Source: an uncultured Eubacteriales bacterium
GTDB lineage: Bacteria; Bacillota; Clostridia; Oscillospirales; Oscillospiraceae
Reading direction: 5' to 3'
DNA length: 21,319 nucleotides
NCBI GenBank assembly: GCA_900556935.1
Contig: USQL01000036.1
Location: 1-21,319 of the forward strand
In this document: piece by piece, positions 14,220 to 21,084 of the stretch
Numbering within the stretch: the stretch's first letter is position 1
Layout: each line of letters opens with the position of its first letter
Program-made: the position numbers and the translations under genes
Notes under the pieces: generated by a model
Database searches by the model: none
The model's input: only the letters and a program-made list of their open reading frames with translations
Told to the model about the DNA's origin: nothing

Positions 14220-15394
14220 CTGGTGCTTCCTCCATCTATATCAGACTTCGTAACTGTCGCAAGCAGGATCAGTGTACCGATTGCCGTCATCACAATACCG
14301 GCAATCAGCAGGGCATCCACACCGAATCCGAGCAGCTGTCCTCCGGCGAAGTTACCGGCAGAGCAGCCAAGCGCATAGGCTGCGGTGCTGAATGCCTGCC
14401 CCTTGACCATATCGGTGCGTCTGACTTTTGCGCTGGCATAGTACACCTGCGTCGGATGCATGAAGCCGTAGGAAGTAATGTGTAACAGCTGCAACAGATA
14501 GATCGTGGTAATATCCTTGGCGAAGTAAAGGCAGACTGCCCGAATGAGAAAAGATACAGCGGCGATCTTCAAAAGATCGGTGTCCTTGATTCTGCCCCGG
14601 ACTTTGCCGAAAAAGAAAATCACCGGGGATGTGACCATAGCGGAGATAAACAGAGCCGTTCCTACATGGCTGCTGTCGCCGCCCAGAGCGCCCATAATGG
14701 CGACCATGTAGTTTTCCATCATGGCAAGGAACATTCCCAGAAACGCAATGCCCAGCAGAGAAACGCAGTACCAGCGATACCGGGAGAAGAACTGCGGAAT
14801 GGAGCAGCTTACCAGTTTTTCTTTCTGTTCATCCCGTATTTTTTGAATTTTGGGATAGCCCATCAACGTTATGATACAGAAAACTCTGAAGATGAGCAAG
14901 AACAAGAGCATCCATGTCGCACCCAGCTTCGCAATGATGAAGCCGATTACGAGACTGGAGATAGCCGTGGCCGCAGAGCCGATACCACGGGCGGCACCGT
15001 AGTTGATGGAATAGCCTGCGCTGTTGCAGGCTACGCTCAGTGCGTTCAGCAACGGCACCATCACATCACTGCTCCACACACCGACCATGTAGAGAACGGC
15101 AGTCAGCATCAGCGGCAAGCCGTTTACAAGCTGTAGGGAGAAGCAGATGCAACACAGGATGGAGAACGCAATCAGCATCTTCGTCAGTAGAAAACGCTCT
15201 GCCCGGTCTGCCAGGGATGCCAGAAGTGGCTGGGTCAGGCAGGAAAGCAAACCTGCCATTGCCAGCATAAGACCGACAAGACCGGATGAAACACCCTTGT
15301 TCAGAAGATAGGTGGTTGCAAAAGCCGCTGCGCCGGAGGATGCGGCCCAATAGGTAAACTGGGTGATGCTGTATCGGAAGGTCAGACTCTTCAT
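14216..15394 (-). CDS. MFS transporter
   Basis: This 392-residue inner-membrane protein has about 11-12 hydrophobic helices. It starts MKSLTFRYSITQFTYW, followed by a Gly/Ala-rich helix AASSGAAAFATTYLLNKGVS. The loop after the second helix holds LASLADRAERFLLT, the cytoplasmic motif-A-like signature of the major facilitator superfamily. The overall look is of the MFS_1-like group with LacY- and NupG-type symporters, so a sugar or nucleoside substrate is possible but not shown. The long frame upstream is a shadow of the HD gene. The ATG at 15394 has GGGAGG seven bases away and lies 13 bases after the HD gene stop. It ends in an ATGA overlap with the HAD remnant. Confidence 0.85.
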   Translation of the reverse strand: MKSLTFRYSITQFTYWAASSGAAAFATTYLLNKGVSSGLVGLMLAMAGLLSCLTQPLLASLADRAERFLLTKMLIAFSILCCICFSLQLVNGLPLMLTAVLYMVGVWSSDVMVPLLNALSVACNSAGYSINYGAARGIGSAATAISSLVIGFIIAKLGATWMLLFLLIFRVFCIITLMGYPKIQKIRDEQKEKLVSCSIPQFFSRYRWYCVSLLGIAFLGMFLAMMENYMVAIMGALGGDSSHVGTALFISAMVTSPVIFFFGKVRGRIKDTDLLKIAAVSFLIRAVCLYFAKDITTIYLLQLLHITSYGFMHPTQVYYASAKVRRTDMVKGQAFSTAAYALGCSAGNFAGGQLLGFGVDALLIAGIVMTAIGTLILLATVTKSDIDGGSTR

Positions 15395-15407
15395 CGCATA
15401 ACCTCCC

Positions 15408-16007
15408 TTACTTGAAGCTGTTCTCGACCACGCTGGGCAGACAATCATAGATGGAACAACCCATGATATCCTCAAAGTGTGCTTTGATGTCCAGTACAGC
15501 TTTCCAGCGGTCAATGGTTGCAGAATGCATTCCGTACCGGATCGCCACATCCACAAACCGCTTTTCCAATAGACAAAAGCCGGTGGGCAAGGCCAAAGCA
15601 TCACAGAGCTGCACCAGACGATCATAGTCATCATAGACAGCCTTCTTGACAAATTGCCGCATAAATTCCTTGTCATCGTTAGGCATATCAAAGACACCGA
15701 TGGATGTATCAATATCCTGGATCATAAACGCATGAGAGATGCAGATCTGTGCCGCTTTCTCCCATCCATGTGACCTGCAGTAGCGGTATCCGTCCAGCAA
15801 ATGACGTTCAGAGGTGACCCCTGCGTACCTGCCAATGTCATGAAGGATGCCGTAGGTATAGGCGGTATCTGCATCCAGATCAGGACAGTGCTTTGCAATA
15901 TTTTCGCAAGCAAGCGCAACATAACGGCTGTGGTCGGCCCAGGGGCCGGGGTTAGCTGTGGATGCGTCTTTCAATGCTTTTTCTGCAATATCTCGTGTCA
16001 GCAACAT
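15408..16007 (-). CDS. HD-domain hydrolase
   Basis: This is a 199-residue soluble protein with the metal-binding HD fold. The likely ligands are His26 (WADHSRYVA), His56-Asp57 (LHDIGR) and His92 (SHAF). The family holds metal-dependent phosphohydrolases acting on nucleotides and other phosphoesters, and the substrate here is unknown. The segment ERHLLDGYRYCRSHGW after the HD pair is typical of small stand-alone HD proteins. CAAGGAGG lies about 9 bases upstream of the ATG. It is the first gene after the operator palindrome and hairpin at 16031-16152 and precedes the transporter by 13 bases. The run of regulator, HD hydrolase, transporter and HAD phosphatase suggests uptake and turnover of a phosphorylated metabolite or nucleoside (inference). 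Confidence 0.85.
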   Translation of the reverse strand: MLLTRDIAEKALKDASTANPGPWADHSRYVALACENIAKHCPDLDADTAYTYGILHDIGRYAGVTSERHLLDGYRYCRSHGWEKAAQICISHAFMIQDIDTSIGVFDMPNDDKEFMRQFVKKAVYDDYDRLVQLCDALALPTGFCLLEKRFVDVAIRYGMHSATIDRWKAVLDIKAHFEDIMGCSIYDCLPSVVENSFK

Positions 16008-16030
16008 AACAATTTTCCTCCTTGTATGTG

Positions 16031-16060
16031 AAAAGCGGGGCTGGCTTTCACCAACCCCGC
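16031..16060 (-). terminator. Hairpin between AraC and HD genes
   Basis: Read on the minus strand, GCGGGGTTGG and CCAGCCCCGC form a 10-bp stem with one G-U pair and loop TGAAAG, followed by TTTT. The strand bias of the wobble pair and the T run point to termination of the AraC transcript, or attenuation of the HD operon, just 24 bases before the HD start. Confidence 0.6.
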
Positions 16061-16111
16061 CAGAGATTTAAGTGGGAATGGAAAGATCGCCTTTCCGTTT
16101 CCTTTACTGAC

Positions 16112-16152
16112 AGTATAATGAATATTTGGCACAAATACTATATTATTTGTGC
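16112..16152 (-). promoter_or_regulatory. Operator palindrome and weak promoter of the HD operon
   Basis: GCACAAATA (16129-16137) and TATTTGTGC (16144-16152) form a perfect 9-bp inverted repeat with a 6-base spacer. It overlaps the last codons of the AraC gene. A TATACT -10 box lies at 16117-16112 on the minus strand, and the place of its -35 box (about 16135-16140) falls inside the palindrome with a poor sequence match. This arrangement fits an activator-dependent promoter, and the neighbouring AraC regulator is the natural candidate. Confidence 0.5.
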
Positions 16153-17066
16153 GTATTATTATCACGATCGTGCCATTCTTTGCGGAACTGCGCAGGACTA
16201 CAGTTGAAATGAGCTTTGAAAACCTTTCCAAAATAACTACTGGACCCCAATCCGCAATTATAGGCAATCTGTGTGATTGTGGTATCCGTTTCAACTAATC
16301 GCTGATATGCTTTCCGCAGACGATATTCTGTCATATATTCCAATGGGCTTATATGCAAATTATCACGGAACAGCCTGAAACAAACCCGTTTGCTGATATG
16401 TGCTTCCTTTGCAAGCTGATCTACAGAAATTGTTTCTGCGAAATGAGTGTGAATATATCGCATCATGGTTTTCAGCTTTTCATTGGCATAATTGTTGGGA
16501 GATGCTGATGCCATGGAAGGACGAACGATATCTAAGAGAGCAAGCCAGATTTCTGTAAGTCGCTGTCGCAGTTCAAACTCATAGCCCCAACTATCTTCAT
16601 TCAGGTCAAATGCGGAACGAATCTTCTGTAGAATTTTGTTTTGCTTTACATCATCGAAAAAAAGGGGAATCATTTCAACACCGGATTCAGTGGTCAACGG
16701 GCGAATGTATTTTCCCTCAATTTGCTCCATCTGTCTGCCAGATAACAATTCCGGCTCAAATAAATGTAGCAGCTGTACCGTTGCCTTCTCGGAGGGAATA
16801 ACTTTGGAACTGTGCAGAACATTGGAGTTTACAAAGCCCCCGGAACCGGCAGGAAATACCCATTTCCCGTTTGGCGTAGTATATTCCAATGTGCCGCTTT
16901 CCATGTAGAACAACTCCACCGCGCGATGCCAATGCCAGGGCACAGCAGGTTCGATATACTTTTCCAACTCTGCACGGGAAGCAATATAGGGAAAATCTTG
17001 CGAGAAACCAGGGAGCAATTCTTCGCCGGTTTCATGGATTAACTTGATTTCCTGTATACTGCGCAT
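16143..17066 (-). CDS. AraC-family transcriptional regulator
   Basis: This 307-residue protein has an N-terminal cupin-like sensing domain (about 30-130, including PAVPWHWHRAVELFYMESG and GSGGFVNSNVLHSS). The C-terminal pair of helix-turn-helices runs from about 205 to 303: TISVDQLAKEAHISKRVCFR in the first and ITQIAYNCGLGSSSYFGKVF in the second, ending in CSPAQFRKEW. The architecture and length are standard for sugar- or metabolite-responsive activators. The ATG at 17066 has GGGAGG 6-8 bases before it, and the upstream extension of the frame lies in a decayed gene. It is encoded upstream of and on the same strand as the HD, MFS and HAD set and probably controls it through the palindrome at 16129-16152. 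Confidence 0.88.
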   Translation of the reverse strand: MRSIQEIKLIHETGEELLPGFSQDFPYIASRAELEKYIEPAVPWHWHRAVELFYMESGTLEYTTPNGKWVFPAGSGGFVNSNVLHSSKVIPSEKATVQLLHLFEPELLSGRQMEQIEGKYIRPLTTESGVEMIPLFFDDVKQNKILQKIRSAFDLNEDSWGYEFELRQRLTEIWLALLDIVRPSMASASPNNYANEKLKTMMRYIHTHFAETISVDQLAKEAHISKRVCFRLFRDNLHISPLEYMTEYRLRKAYQRLVETDTTITQIAYNCGLGSSSYFGKVFKAHFNCSPAQFRKEWHDRDNNTHK

Positions 17067-17085
17067 TATTCTCCCTCCCTTGCGT

Positions 17086-17380
17086 TTAATACCACCACGG
17101 CAGTTCCAACCACACATTATCCAAAGCAAGTGCTTCCGTAGTCTTTGCTCTGCTTTCAGACAGATGGAAGTGCTTCGCTGTTTCGTTCAATGGATGATAT
17201 ATGTCATCCTCAAAGCCAAATTGTGTGCCGCATAGCCGCCTGCCGTTGTATCGTCAAGGTATCCTGCAATCATATATGTAACCGTTGCGAAACGAGGATT
17301 CTCCAACAGTCGATTGACTATATCAGCCTTAAATCTATAATTCGAGTACGAACATCAGCTGGTAAATAGGTACTGGACAT
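17086..17380 (-). pseudogene. Frameshifted gene, partner of the small HTH protein
   Basis: Three frames in succession give one protein-like sequence. The first starts at 17380 as MSSTYLPADVRTRIIDLR. The second reads ADIVNRLLENPRFATVTYMI and then AGYLDDTTAGGYAAHNLAL. The third begins at 17211 as EDDIYHPLNETAKHFHLSES and ends ALALDNVWLELPWWY at the stop TAA (17086-17088). Two small indels therefore break a protein of roughly 95-100 residues. The start has GAGGAGG about 9 bases upstream and overlaps the stop of the HTH gene by one base (TAATG), so the two were a coupled pair. I do not recognise the family. Confidence 0.65.
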
Positions 17381-17586
17381 TAGCAACCCTCCTCTCTGGA
17401 ATGGTGTTTGATATATTTTCCGCTTTTAATGCGGGCATCTGTGGGCTTGGGGGCATCTTCGGGAATAATCCAGCGGCTTCCTGCCCGCTGTGCGCCCGGT
17501 ATGCGGTTTTCATTGCAGAGGATACCAACCCGCCGGGGAGAGATACCCCATTTCTCTGCAATTTCAAAGGTGGACAGGTATCTCAT
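17380..17586 (-). CDS. Small helix-turn-helix protein
   Basis: This 68-residue protein is a single MerR/excisionase-like DNA-binding domain: MRYLSTFEIAEKWGISPRRV at 1-20 is the HTH, followed by NRIPGAQRAGSRWIIPED, the wing, and a basic tail with ARIKSGKYIKHH. Such domains serve as excisionases or as regulators of a coupled partner gene. The ATG at 17586 has AGGAGG (17597-17602) 10 bases away, and a good promoter lies at 17620-17648. The stop overlaps the start of the downstream pseudogene, which therefore was its partner. No integrase is nearby, so an excisionase role is not supported by context. Confidence 0.75.
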   Translation of the reverse strand: MRYLSTFEIAEKWGISPRRVGILCNENRIPGAQRAGSRWIIPEDAPKPTDARIKSGKYIKHHSREEGC

Positions 17587-17619
17587 AGCTGCATTACCTC
17601 CTGAAAATATAATAATCAC

Positions 17620-17648
17620 ATTATATTCTATTTGTGGAATAATATCAA
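17620..17648 (-). promoter_or_regulatory. Sigma-A promoter of the HTH gene
   Basis: On the minus strand TTGATA (17648-17643) and TATAAT (17625-17620) are separated by 17 bases, about 35 bases before the HTH start. Five of six -35 bases and all -10 bases match the consensus. Confidence 0.7.
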
Positions 17649-17673
17649 TGTATATCCTGTGAACATTGCCGTT

Positions 17674-17714
17674 CCTGAAATTGCATTTTTGCAATTTTCA
17701 GGGGCGGCTTTTTT
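17674..17714 (+). terminator. Hairpin with T run
   Basis: CCTGAAATTGCA (17674-17685) pairs with TGCAATTTTCAGG (17690-17702) with one bulge, and GGCGGCTTTTTTTC follows. It can end plus-strand transcription and sits at the left edge of the truncated primase. It may derive from the joint between two element pieces. Confidence 0.5.
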
Positions 17715-17720
17715 TCTTTC

Positions 17721-18119
17721 TTGCACGAGTGCCTGATTTTTCGGCTGAAAGCGGGCCGCAACGGCATGGCTTGCTGCCCGTTCCACAATGACAGGCATCC
17801 GAGCTTGAAGCTGAATGAGGACTATTTCTTCTGCTTTGGCTGCGGAGCCAAGGGGGATGTAATTGACCTTGTGGCAAGGCTGTTCGATCTGAGCAGTTAT
17901 GAAGCAGCACAAAAGCTGGCTGCGGACTTCGGGATTGACCCGAAACCGCCCACTGCCGCAGCTATGGTCAAGCCAAAGCGTCCCTATATCCGTCAGTTCC
18001 GGGAGGATGAAATGCTGTGTTTCCGGGTGCTGACGGATTATCTGCATCCGCTGGAAGATGCCCCGGATAAGTCCAGCGGTAAGCGCAAGCAGAAAGTTCG
18101 GTTTCCTGGCGGCTGGTAG
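17721..18119 (+). pseudogene. Truncated CHC2 zinc-finger primase
   Basis: This fragment carries the N-terminal zinc-binding domain of a DnaG-like primase as found on integrative elements. The key residues Cys19-Pro-Phe-His22 and Cys38-Phe-Gly-Cys41 are intact, and GDVIDLVARLFDLSSYEAAQ follows. The normal beginning, which should precede GRNGMACCPFH by about 25 residues, is missing. Only a TTG start exists, with no ribosome binding site. The 3' end runs into a 22-base hairpin repeat (18108-18129) and stops there, so the rest of the protein is lost. It is a remnant cut on both sides. Its neighbours, DUF6061-like and HTH genes, fit the same lost element. Confidence 0.7.
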
Positions 18120-18129
18120 CCGCCCCTAC
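18108..18129. repeat. 22-base hairpin repeat identical to 103-124
   Basis: GGCGGCTGGTAGCCGCCCCTAC occurs identically at 103-124 and here, in the same orientation. GGCGGCT and AGCCGCC form a stem around GGT. A degenerate form lies in the opposite orientation near 21085-21105. Here it marks the right edge of the island and supplies the stop of the primase remnant. Confidence 0.8.
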
Positions 18130-18150
18130 GGGCAGGATCTAAATCTAGTC

Positions 18151-18195
18151 GCATTGCGAACCTGTGACCAGCGTCACCGGTTCGCAATGCTTTTT
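18151..18195 (+). terminator. Strong rho-independent terminator
   Basis: GCATTGCGAACC (18151-18162) pairs perfectly with GGTTCGCAATGC (18179-18190), with an inner GTGAC/GTCAC stem, followed by TTTTT. It isolates the core genes to the right from the island to the left. Confidence 0.8.
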
Positions 18196-18337
18196 CTGTT
18201 CCCCCCGAAAAATCGTTCCCCAAAAACGGCGTATCTTCCGCAAAAAACGCCGCGCCCGCTTCCAGGAGGCGACACCCGTCCCCAGGAAAGGCGAGTTTCC
18301 GAAAAGTTCTGATTTTCTTCGATTTATCGTCCCATTC

Positions 18338-18365
18338 TTGACTTTTTATCCAAATATCTTATAAT
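18338..18365 (+). promoter_or_regulatory. Sigma-A promoter before the yabE-like gene
   Basis: TTGACT (18338-18343) and TATAAT (18360-18365) are 16 bases apart. Transcription would start near 18372, only a few bases before the ATG at 18377. Either the message is almost leaderless or translation starts later, at TTG 18449, after GGAGGG (18432-18437). Confidence 0.65.
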
Positions 18366-18376
18366 AACACCATCAA

Positions 18377-19447
18377 ATGGCAAAACCGTCCGGAGAAAAG
18401 CGCTTCCGGTCAGAGACTAGAACGCGGTGCCGGAGGGAAGTGTGGTTTTTGAGGCGGTTTTGGGTTTTCTGCGCGGCTCTGGGCGGGCTTCTGAGCAGCC
18501 TGCTTTTCCAGAACGTCTTTGCCACCACCTATGTCATCAACGATGGGGGCCGGACCTTCTCCTGCACCGTCTATCAGGACAATGCCCAGGCCGCCCTGGC
18601 GGCGGCGGGAGTGGAGCTCAGCCCGGCGGACGAATACACCCTGGAGGCCGATACCATCACCGTGCGCCGGGCCCCCACCATGGAGCTTATCTACCATGGC
18701 CGGAGTCAGCGCGTCCAGATTGGAGAGGAGACGGTCGAGCAGCTGCTCACCCGGCTTTCCGTCCCTTTGGAGGACACCGACGTTCTGTCCCACCCCCGGG
18801 ACGCGGAGGTCTACCGGGGCATGGTCCTGCGGGTGGACAGACTGGAGAGCCGGGAGGAGTCCTTCGTCCGGGAAATTCCCTATGAAACCACCGTCGCCTA
18901 TGCCCCGGACCTTCCCCAGGGTATCCGGGAGACCCTGACCCAGGGAAAAAACGGGACCCTGCAATGCAGGGCCTGGGTGACCTATACAAACGGCGTTGAG
19001 ACAGGCCGGGAAATCCTGGCGGAGCGCCAGACCGCCCCGGCGGTGACCGAGGTCATCGCCCTGGGCACCGGGGCCCCTGTGGAGAAAGCGAGCGCTCCGC
19101 AAATCGGTGACGGCGTGATTCTGCTCCCCACCGGCGAACGCCTGACCTATACCAAGGTGGACTACGTCCGGGCCACGGCCTACACCCACACCGACGAGGG
19201 CTGCACCACCACCACCGCCACCGGCACCACCGTCCGCCGGGGCACCGTGGCCGTAGACCCCCGCTACATCCCCTACGGCACCCGCATGTTCATCGTCGCC
19301 TCCGACGGAAGCTATACCTACGGTCTGGCCCAGGCCGAGGACTGCGGCGGCGATATCAAGGGCGACCGCATGGACCTGTACCTGCCCACCTACGACGACT
19401 GCATCGCCTTCGGCCGCCGCCGCTGCACCGTGTATTTTCTGGGATAA
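18377..19447 (+). CDS. YabE-like G5/3D-domain cell-wall protein
   Basis: This protein has up to 356 residues and is exported or membrane-anchored. A basic N-terminus and hydrophobic segment (about 27-49) are followed by a DUF348-like region (about 50-145). A G5 domain follows at about 166-230, with a 3D domain at 264-356. The 3D acids are visible at Asp294 (AVDPRYIPYGT), Asp322 and Asp326 (AEDCGGDIKG) and Asp333 (RMDLY). Family members (YabE, Rpf2-like) act on peptidoglycan as lytic enzymes. Order with rsmA downstream matches the yabE-ksgA neighbourhood of Bacillus, without rnmV between them. The start is uncertain: ATG 18377 has no ribosome binding site, and TTG 18449, 11 bases after GGAGGG, would still keep the signal segment. 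Confidence 0.85.
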   Translation: MAKPSGEKRFRSETRTRCRREVWFLRRFWVFCAALGGLLSSLLFQNVFATTYVINDGGRTFSCTVYQDNAQAALAAAGVELSPADEYTLEADTITVRRAPTMELIYHGRSQRVQIGEETVEQLLTRLSVPLEDTDVLSHPRDAEVYRGMVLRVDRLESREESFVREIPYETTVAYAPDLPQGIRETLTQGKNGTLQCRAWVTYTNGVETGREILAERQTAPAVTEVIALGTGAPVEKASAPQIGDGVILLPTGERLTYTKVDYVRATAYTHTDEGCTTTTATGTTVRRGTVAVDPRYIPYGTRMFIVASDGSYTYGLAQAEDCGGDIKGDRMDLYLPTYDDCIAFGRRRCTVYFLG

Positions 19448-19450
19448 CGG

Positions 19451-19480
19451 TTGCAAAGAAACCGGCACCTGTGGTATGAT
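19451..19480 (+). promoter_or_regulatory. Candidate promoter for rsmA
   Basis: TTGCAA (19451-19456) and TATGAT (19475-19480) are 18 bases apart, just after the yabE-like stop. A start near 19487 leaves a short leader with GGGAGAA before the ATG at 19504. It is a moderate match and could serve rsmA and the coupled nucleotidase. Confidence 0.45.
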
Positions 19481-19503
19481 AGAAAGAAAAAGGGAGAACC
19501 GCC

Positions 19504-20376
19504 ATGATTGATGTTTGCGATATTCAGGTCATGAAGCCGCTTTTGGCGGAGCATGGCTTTCATTTTTCCAAGGCCAAGGGGCAGAATTTTCTGATTGCCC
19601 CCTGGGTGCCCGCCTCCATCGCCCAGGATGCCGGGGTGGACGAAACCGCCGGTGTGCTGGAAATCGGCCCCGGCATCGGCCCCCTGACCCAGCAGCTGTG
19701 CCTGCGGGCGGGGAAGGTCTGCGCCGTGGAGGTGGATGAGCGGCTCGCCCCCATCCTGCAAAAAACCGTGGGGGAATTTGACAATCTGGAAATTGTCTGG
19801 GGGGACGTGCTGAAACTGGACATCCCGGCTTTGGTTTCCGAAAAGTTCCCCGGCCTGCGGCCCATGGCCTGCGCCAACCTCCCCTATTACATCACCACCC
19901 CCATTCTCTCCGCCCTTTTGGAGGCGGACTGCTTCCAGTCCGTGACGGTCATGGTGCAAAAGGAGGTGGCCCAGCGCATCGCCGCCGCCCCGGGCACAGC
20001 GGACTACGGGGCATTCTCCGTCTTCTGCCAGTACTATACGGAGCCCCGGCTCCTGTTTGATGTCCCTGCCAGCTGCTTCCTGCCCCAGCCGAAGGTCACC
20101 TCCGCGGTGATTCAGCTCACTCGGCGGGCGGAAAAGCCCTGGGCGGTTGACGACGAAACCGTTTTCTTCCGGGCGGTGCGTTCCAGCTTCGCCATGCGGC
20201 GGAAAAAGCTCTCCAACGGCCTGGCCTCCGGCTTCCCGGAGCTGGGCAAGGCCGGGGTGGAGGACGTATTAAAGGTCTGCGGCTTCCCGGAAAACGTCCG
20301 GGGCGAGACCCTGGGCATCCCGGAATTTGCCCAAATTGCCAACGAGATTGCCAAGAGAAAGCGAGAAAACAAATGA
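19504..20376 (+). CDS. rsmA: 16S rRNA dimethyladenosine transferase (RsmA/KsgA)
   Basis: This 290-residue enzyme dimethylates two adjacent adenines in helix 45 of 16S rRNA (A1518 and A1519 in E. coli numbering) late in small-subunit assembly, using S-adenosylmethionine. The entry motif KGQNFL lies at about 25-30. Motif I is LEIGPGIGPLT at 52-62, the acidic end of strand 2 is VEVDERL near 75-81, GDV lies at about 100-102 and the catalytic NLPY is at 125-128. The C-terminal domain (about 190-285) includes FRAVRSSFAMRRKKLSNGL, the typical RNA-binding helix. The length is normal and all motifs are intact. GGGAGAA precedes the ATG, and its stop overlaps the nucleotidase start as ATGA. Confidence 0.97.
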   Translation: MIDVCDIQVMKPLLAEHGFHFSKAKGQNFLIAPWVPASIAQDAGVDETAGVLEIGPGIGPLTQQLCLRAGKVCAVEVDERLAPILQKTVGEFDNLEIVWGDVLKLDIPALVSEKFPGLRPMACANLPYYITTPILSALLEADCFQSVTVMVQKEVAQRIAAAPGTADYGAFSVFCQYYTEPRLLFDVPASCFLPQPKVTSAVIQLTRRAEKPWAVDDETVFFRAVRSSFAMRRKKLSNGLASGFPELGKAGVEDVLKVCGFPENVRGETLGIPEFAQIANEIAKRKRENK

Positions 20377-21062
20377 TTGAATTTTTATTCCTGGACCTGG
20401 ACGACACCATTCTGGATTTCCACAAGGCCGAGCGCCTGGCCATCGCCAAAACCTTCCGCAGCTTTGGCCTGGAGCCCACGGAAGCGGTGCTGAATCGCTA
20501 CCACGAAATCAACAAGCTCCACTGGCAGCGACTGGAACGGGGCGAAATCACCCGTGACCAGGTGCTCGTAGGCCGATTCCGGATGCTTTTTGAGGAGCTG
20601 GGCCACACCGTGGACCCGGCGGCGGTTGCCAAAAGCTACGAAACAAACCTGGGCATCGGCCACTATTTTCTCCCCGGCGCGCTGGAAGCCGTGCAGGCCC
20701 TGCAGGGGAAATACCGGCTGTTTCTGGCCAGCAACGGCACCGCCTCCGTCCAGCACAGCCGGCTTACCAGCGCCGGGCTCTACCCCTATTTTGAAAAGGT
20801 CTTCGTCTCCCAGGATTTAGGCTTCAACAAGCCCGCCAAGGAGTTTTTCGATGCCTGCGCCCGCCAGATTCCCGGCTTTGACAGGACCAAAGCCATGATG
20901 GTGGGCGACAGCCTGTCCTCCGACATTCTGGGCGGCAAAAACGCGGGCTTTTCCACCTGCTGGGTAAACCCGGCGCACAAAAAAAGCCCGACCGAAATCC
21001 AGCCGGACTATGAAATCGAAGCCCTCTCCCAGCTTCCAGAGCTGCTGGAAAAGCTTTTGTAG
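20373..21062 (+). CDS. YjjG-type HAD nucleotidase
   Basis: This is a 229-residue cytosolic haloacid-dehalogenase hydrolase. Motif I is DLDDT at 8-12 (nucleophile Asp8, acid Asp10), motif II is ASNGT at 119-123, motif III Lys is in NKPAKEFF at 152-159, and motif IV is VGDSLSSD at 177-184. The helical cap between about 16 and 95 is of the C1 type. The whole pattern fits the YjjG group, which dephosphorylates non-canonical pyrimidine nucleotides and UMP or dTMP, a house-cleaning role. The start overlaps the rsmA stop by four bases, so the two are translationally coupled. It is followed directly by the composite repeat. Substrate is inferred from family. Confidence 0.85.
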   Translation: MIEFLFLDLDDTILDFHKAERLAIAKTFRSFGLEPTEAVLNRYHEINKLHWQRLERGEITRDQVLVGRFRMLFEELGHTVDPAAVAKSYETNLGIGHYFLPGALEAVQALQGKYRLFLASNGTASVQHSRLTSAGLYPYFEKVFVSQDLGFNKPAKEFFDACARQIPGFDRTKAMMVGDSLSSDILGGKNAGFSTCWVNPAHKKSPTEIQPDYEIEALSQLPELLEKLL

Positions 21063-21084
21063 GGAGCTATGGCAATTTTACAGT

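Noticed and set aside
18410..19468. 352-codon minus-strand frame
   Set aside because: It is antisense to the YabE-like gene, whose G5 and 3D domains are clear. It is a GC-driven shadow.
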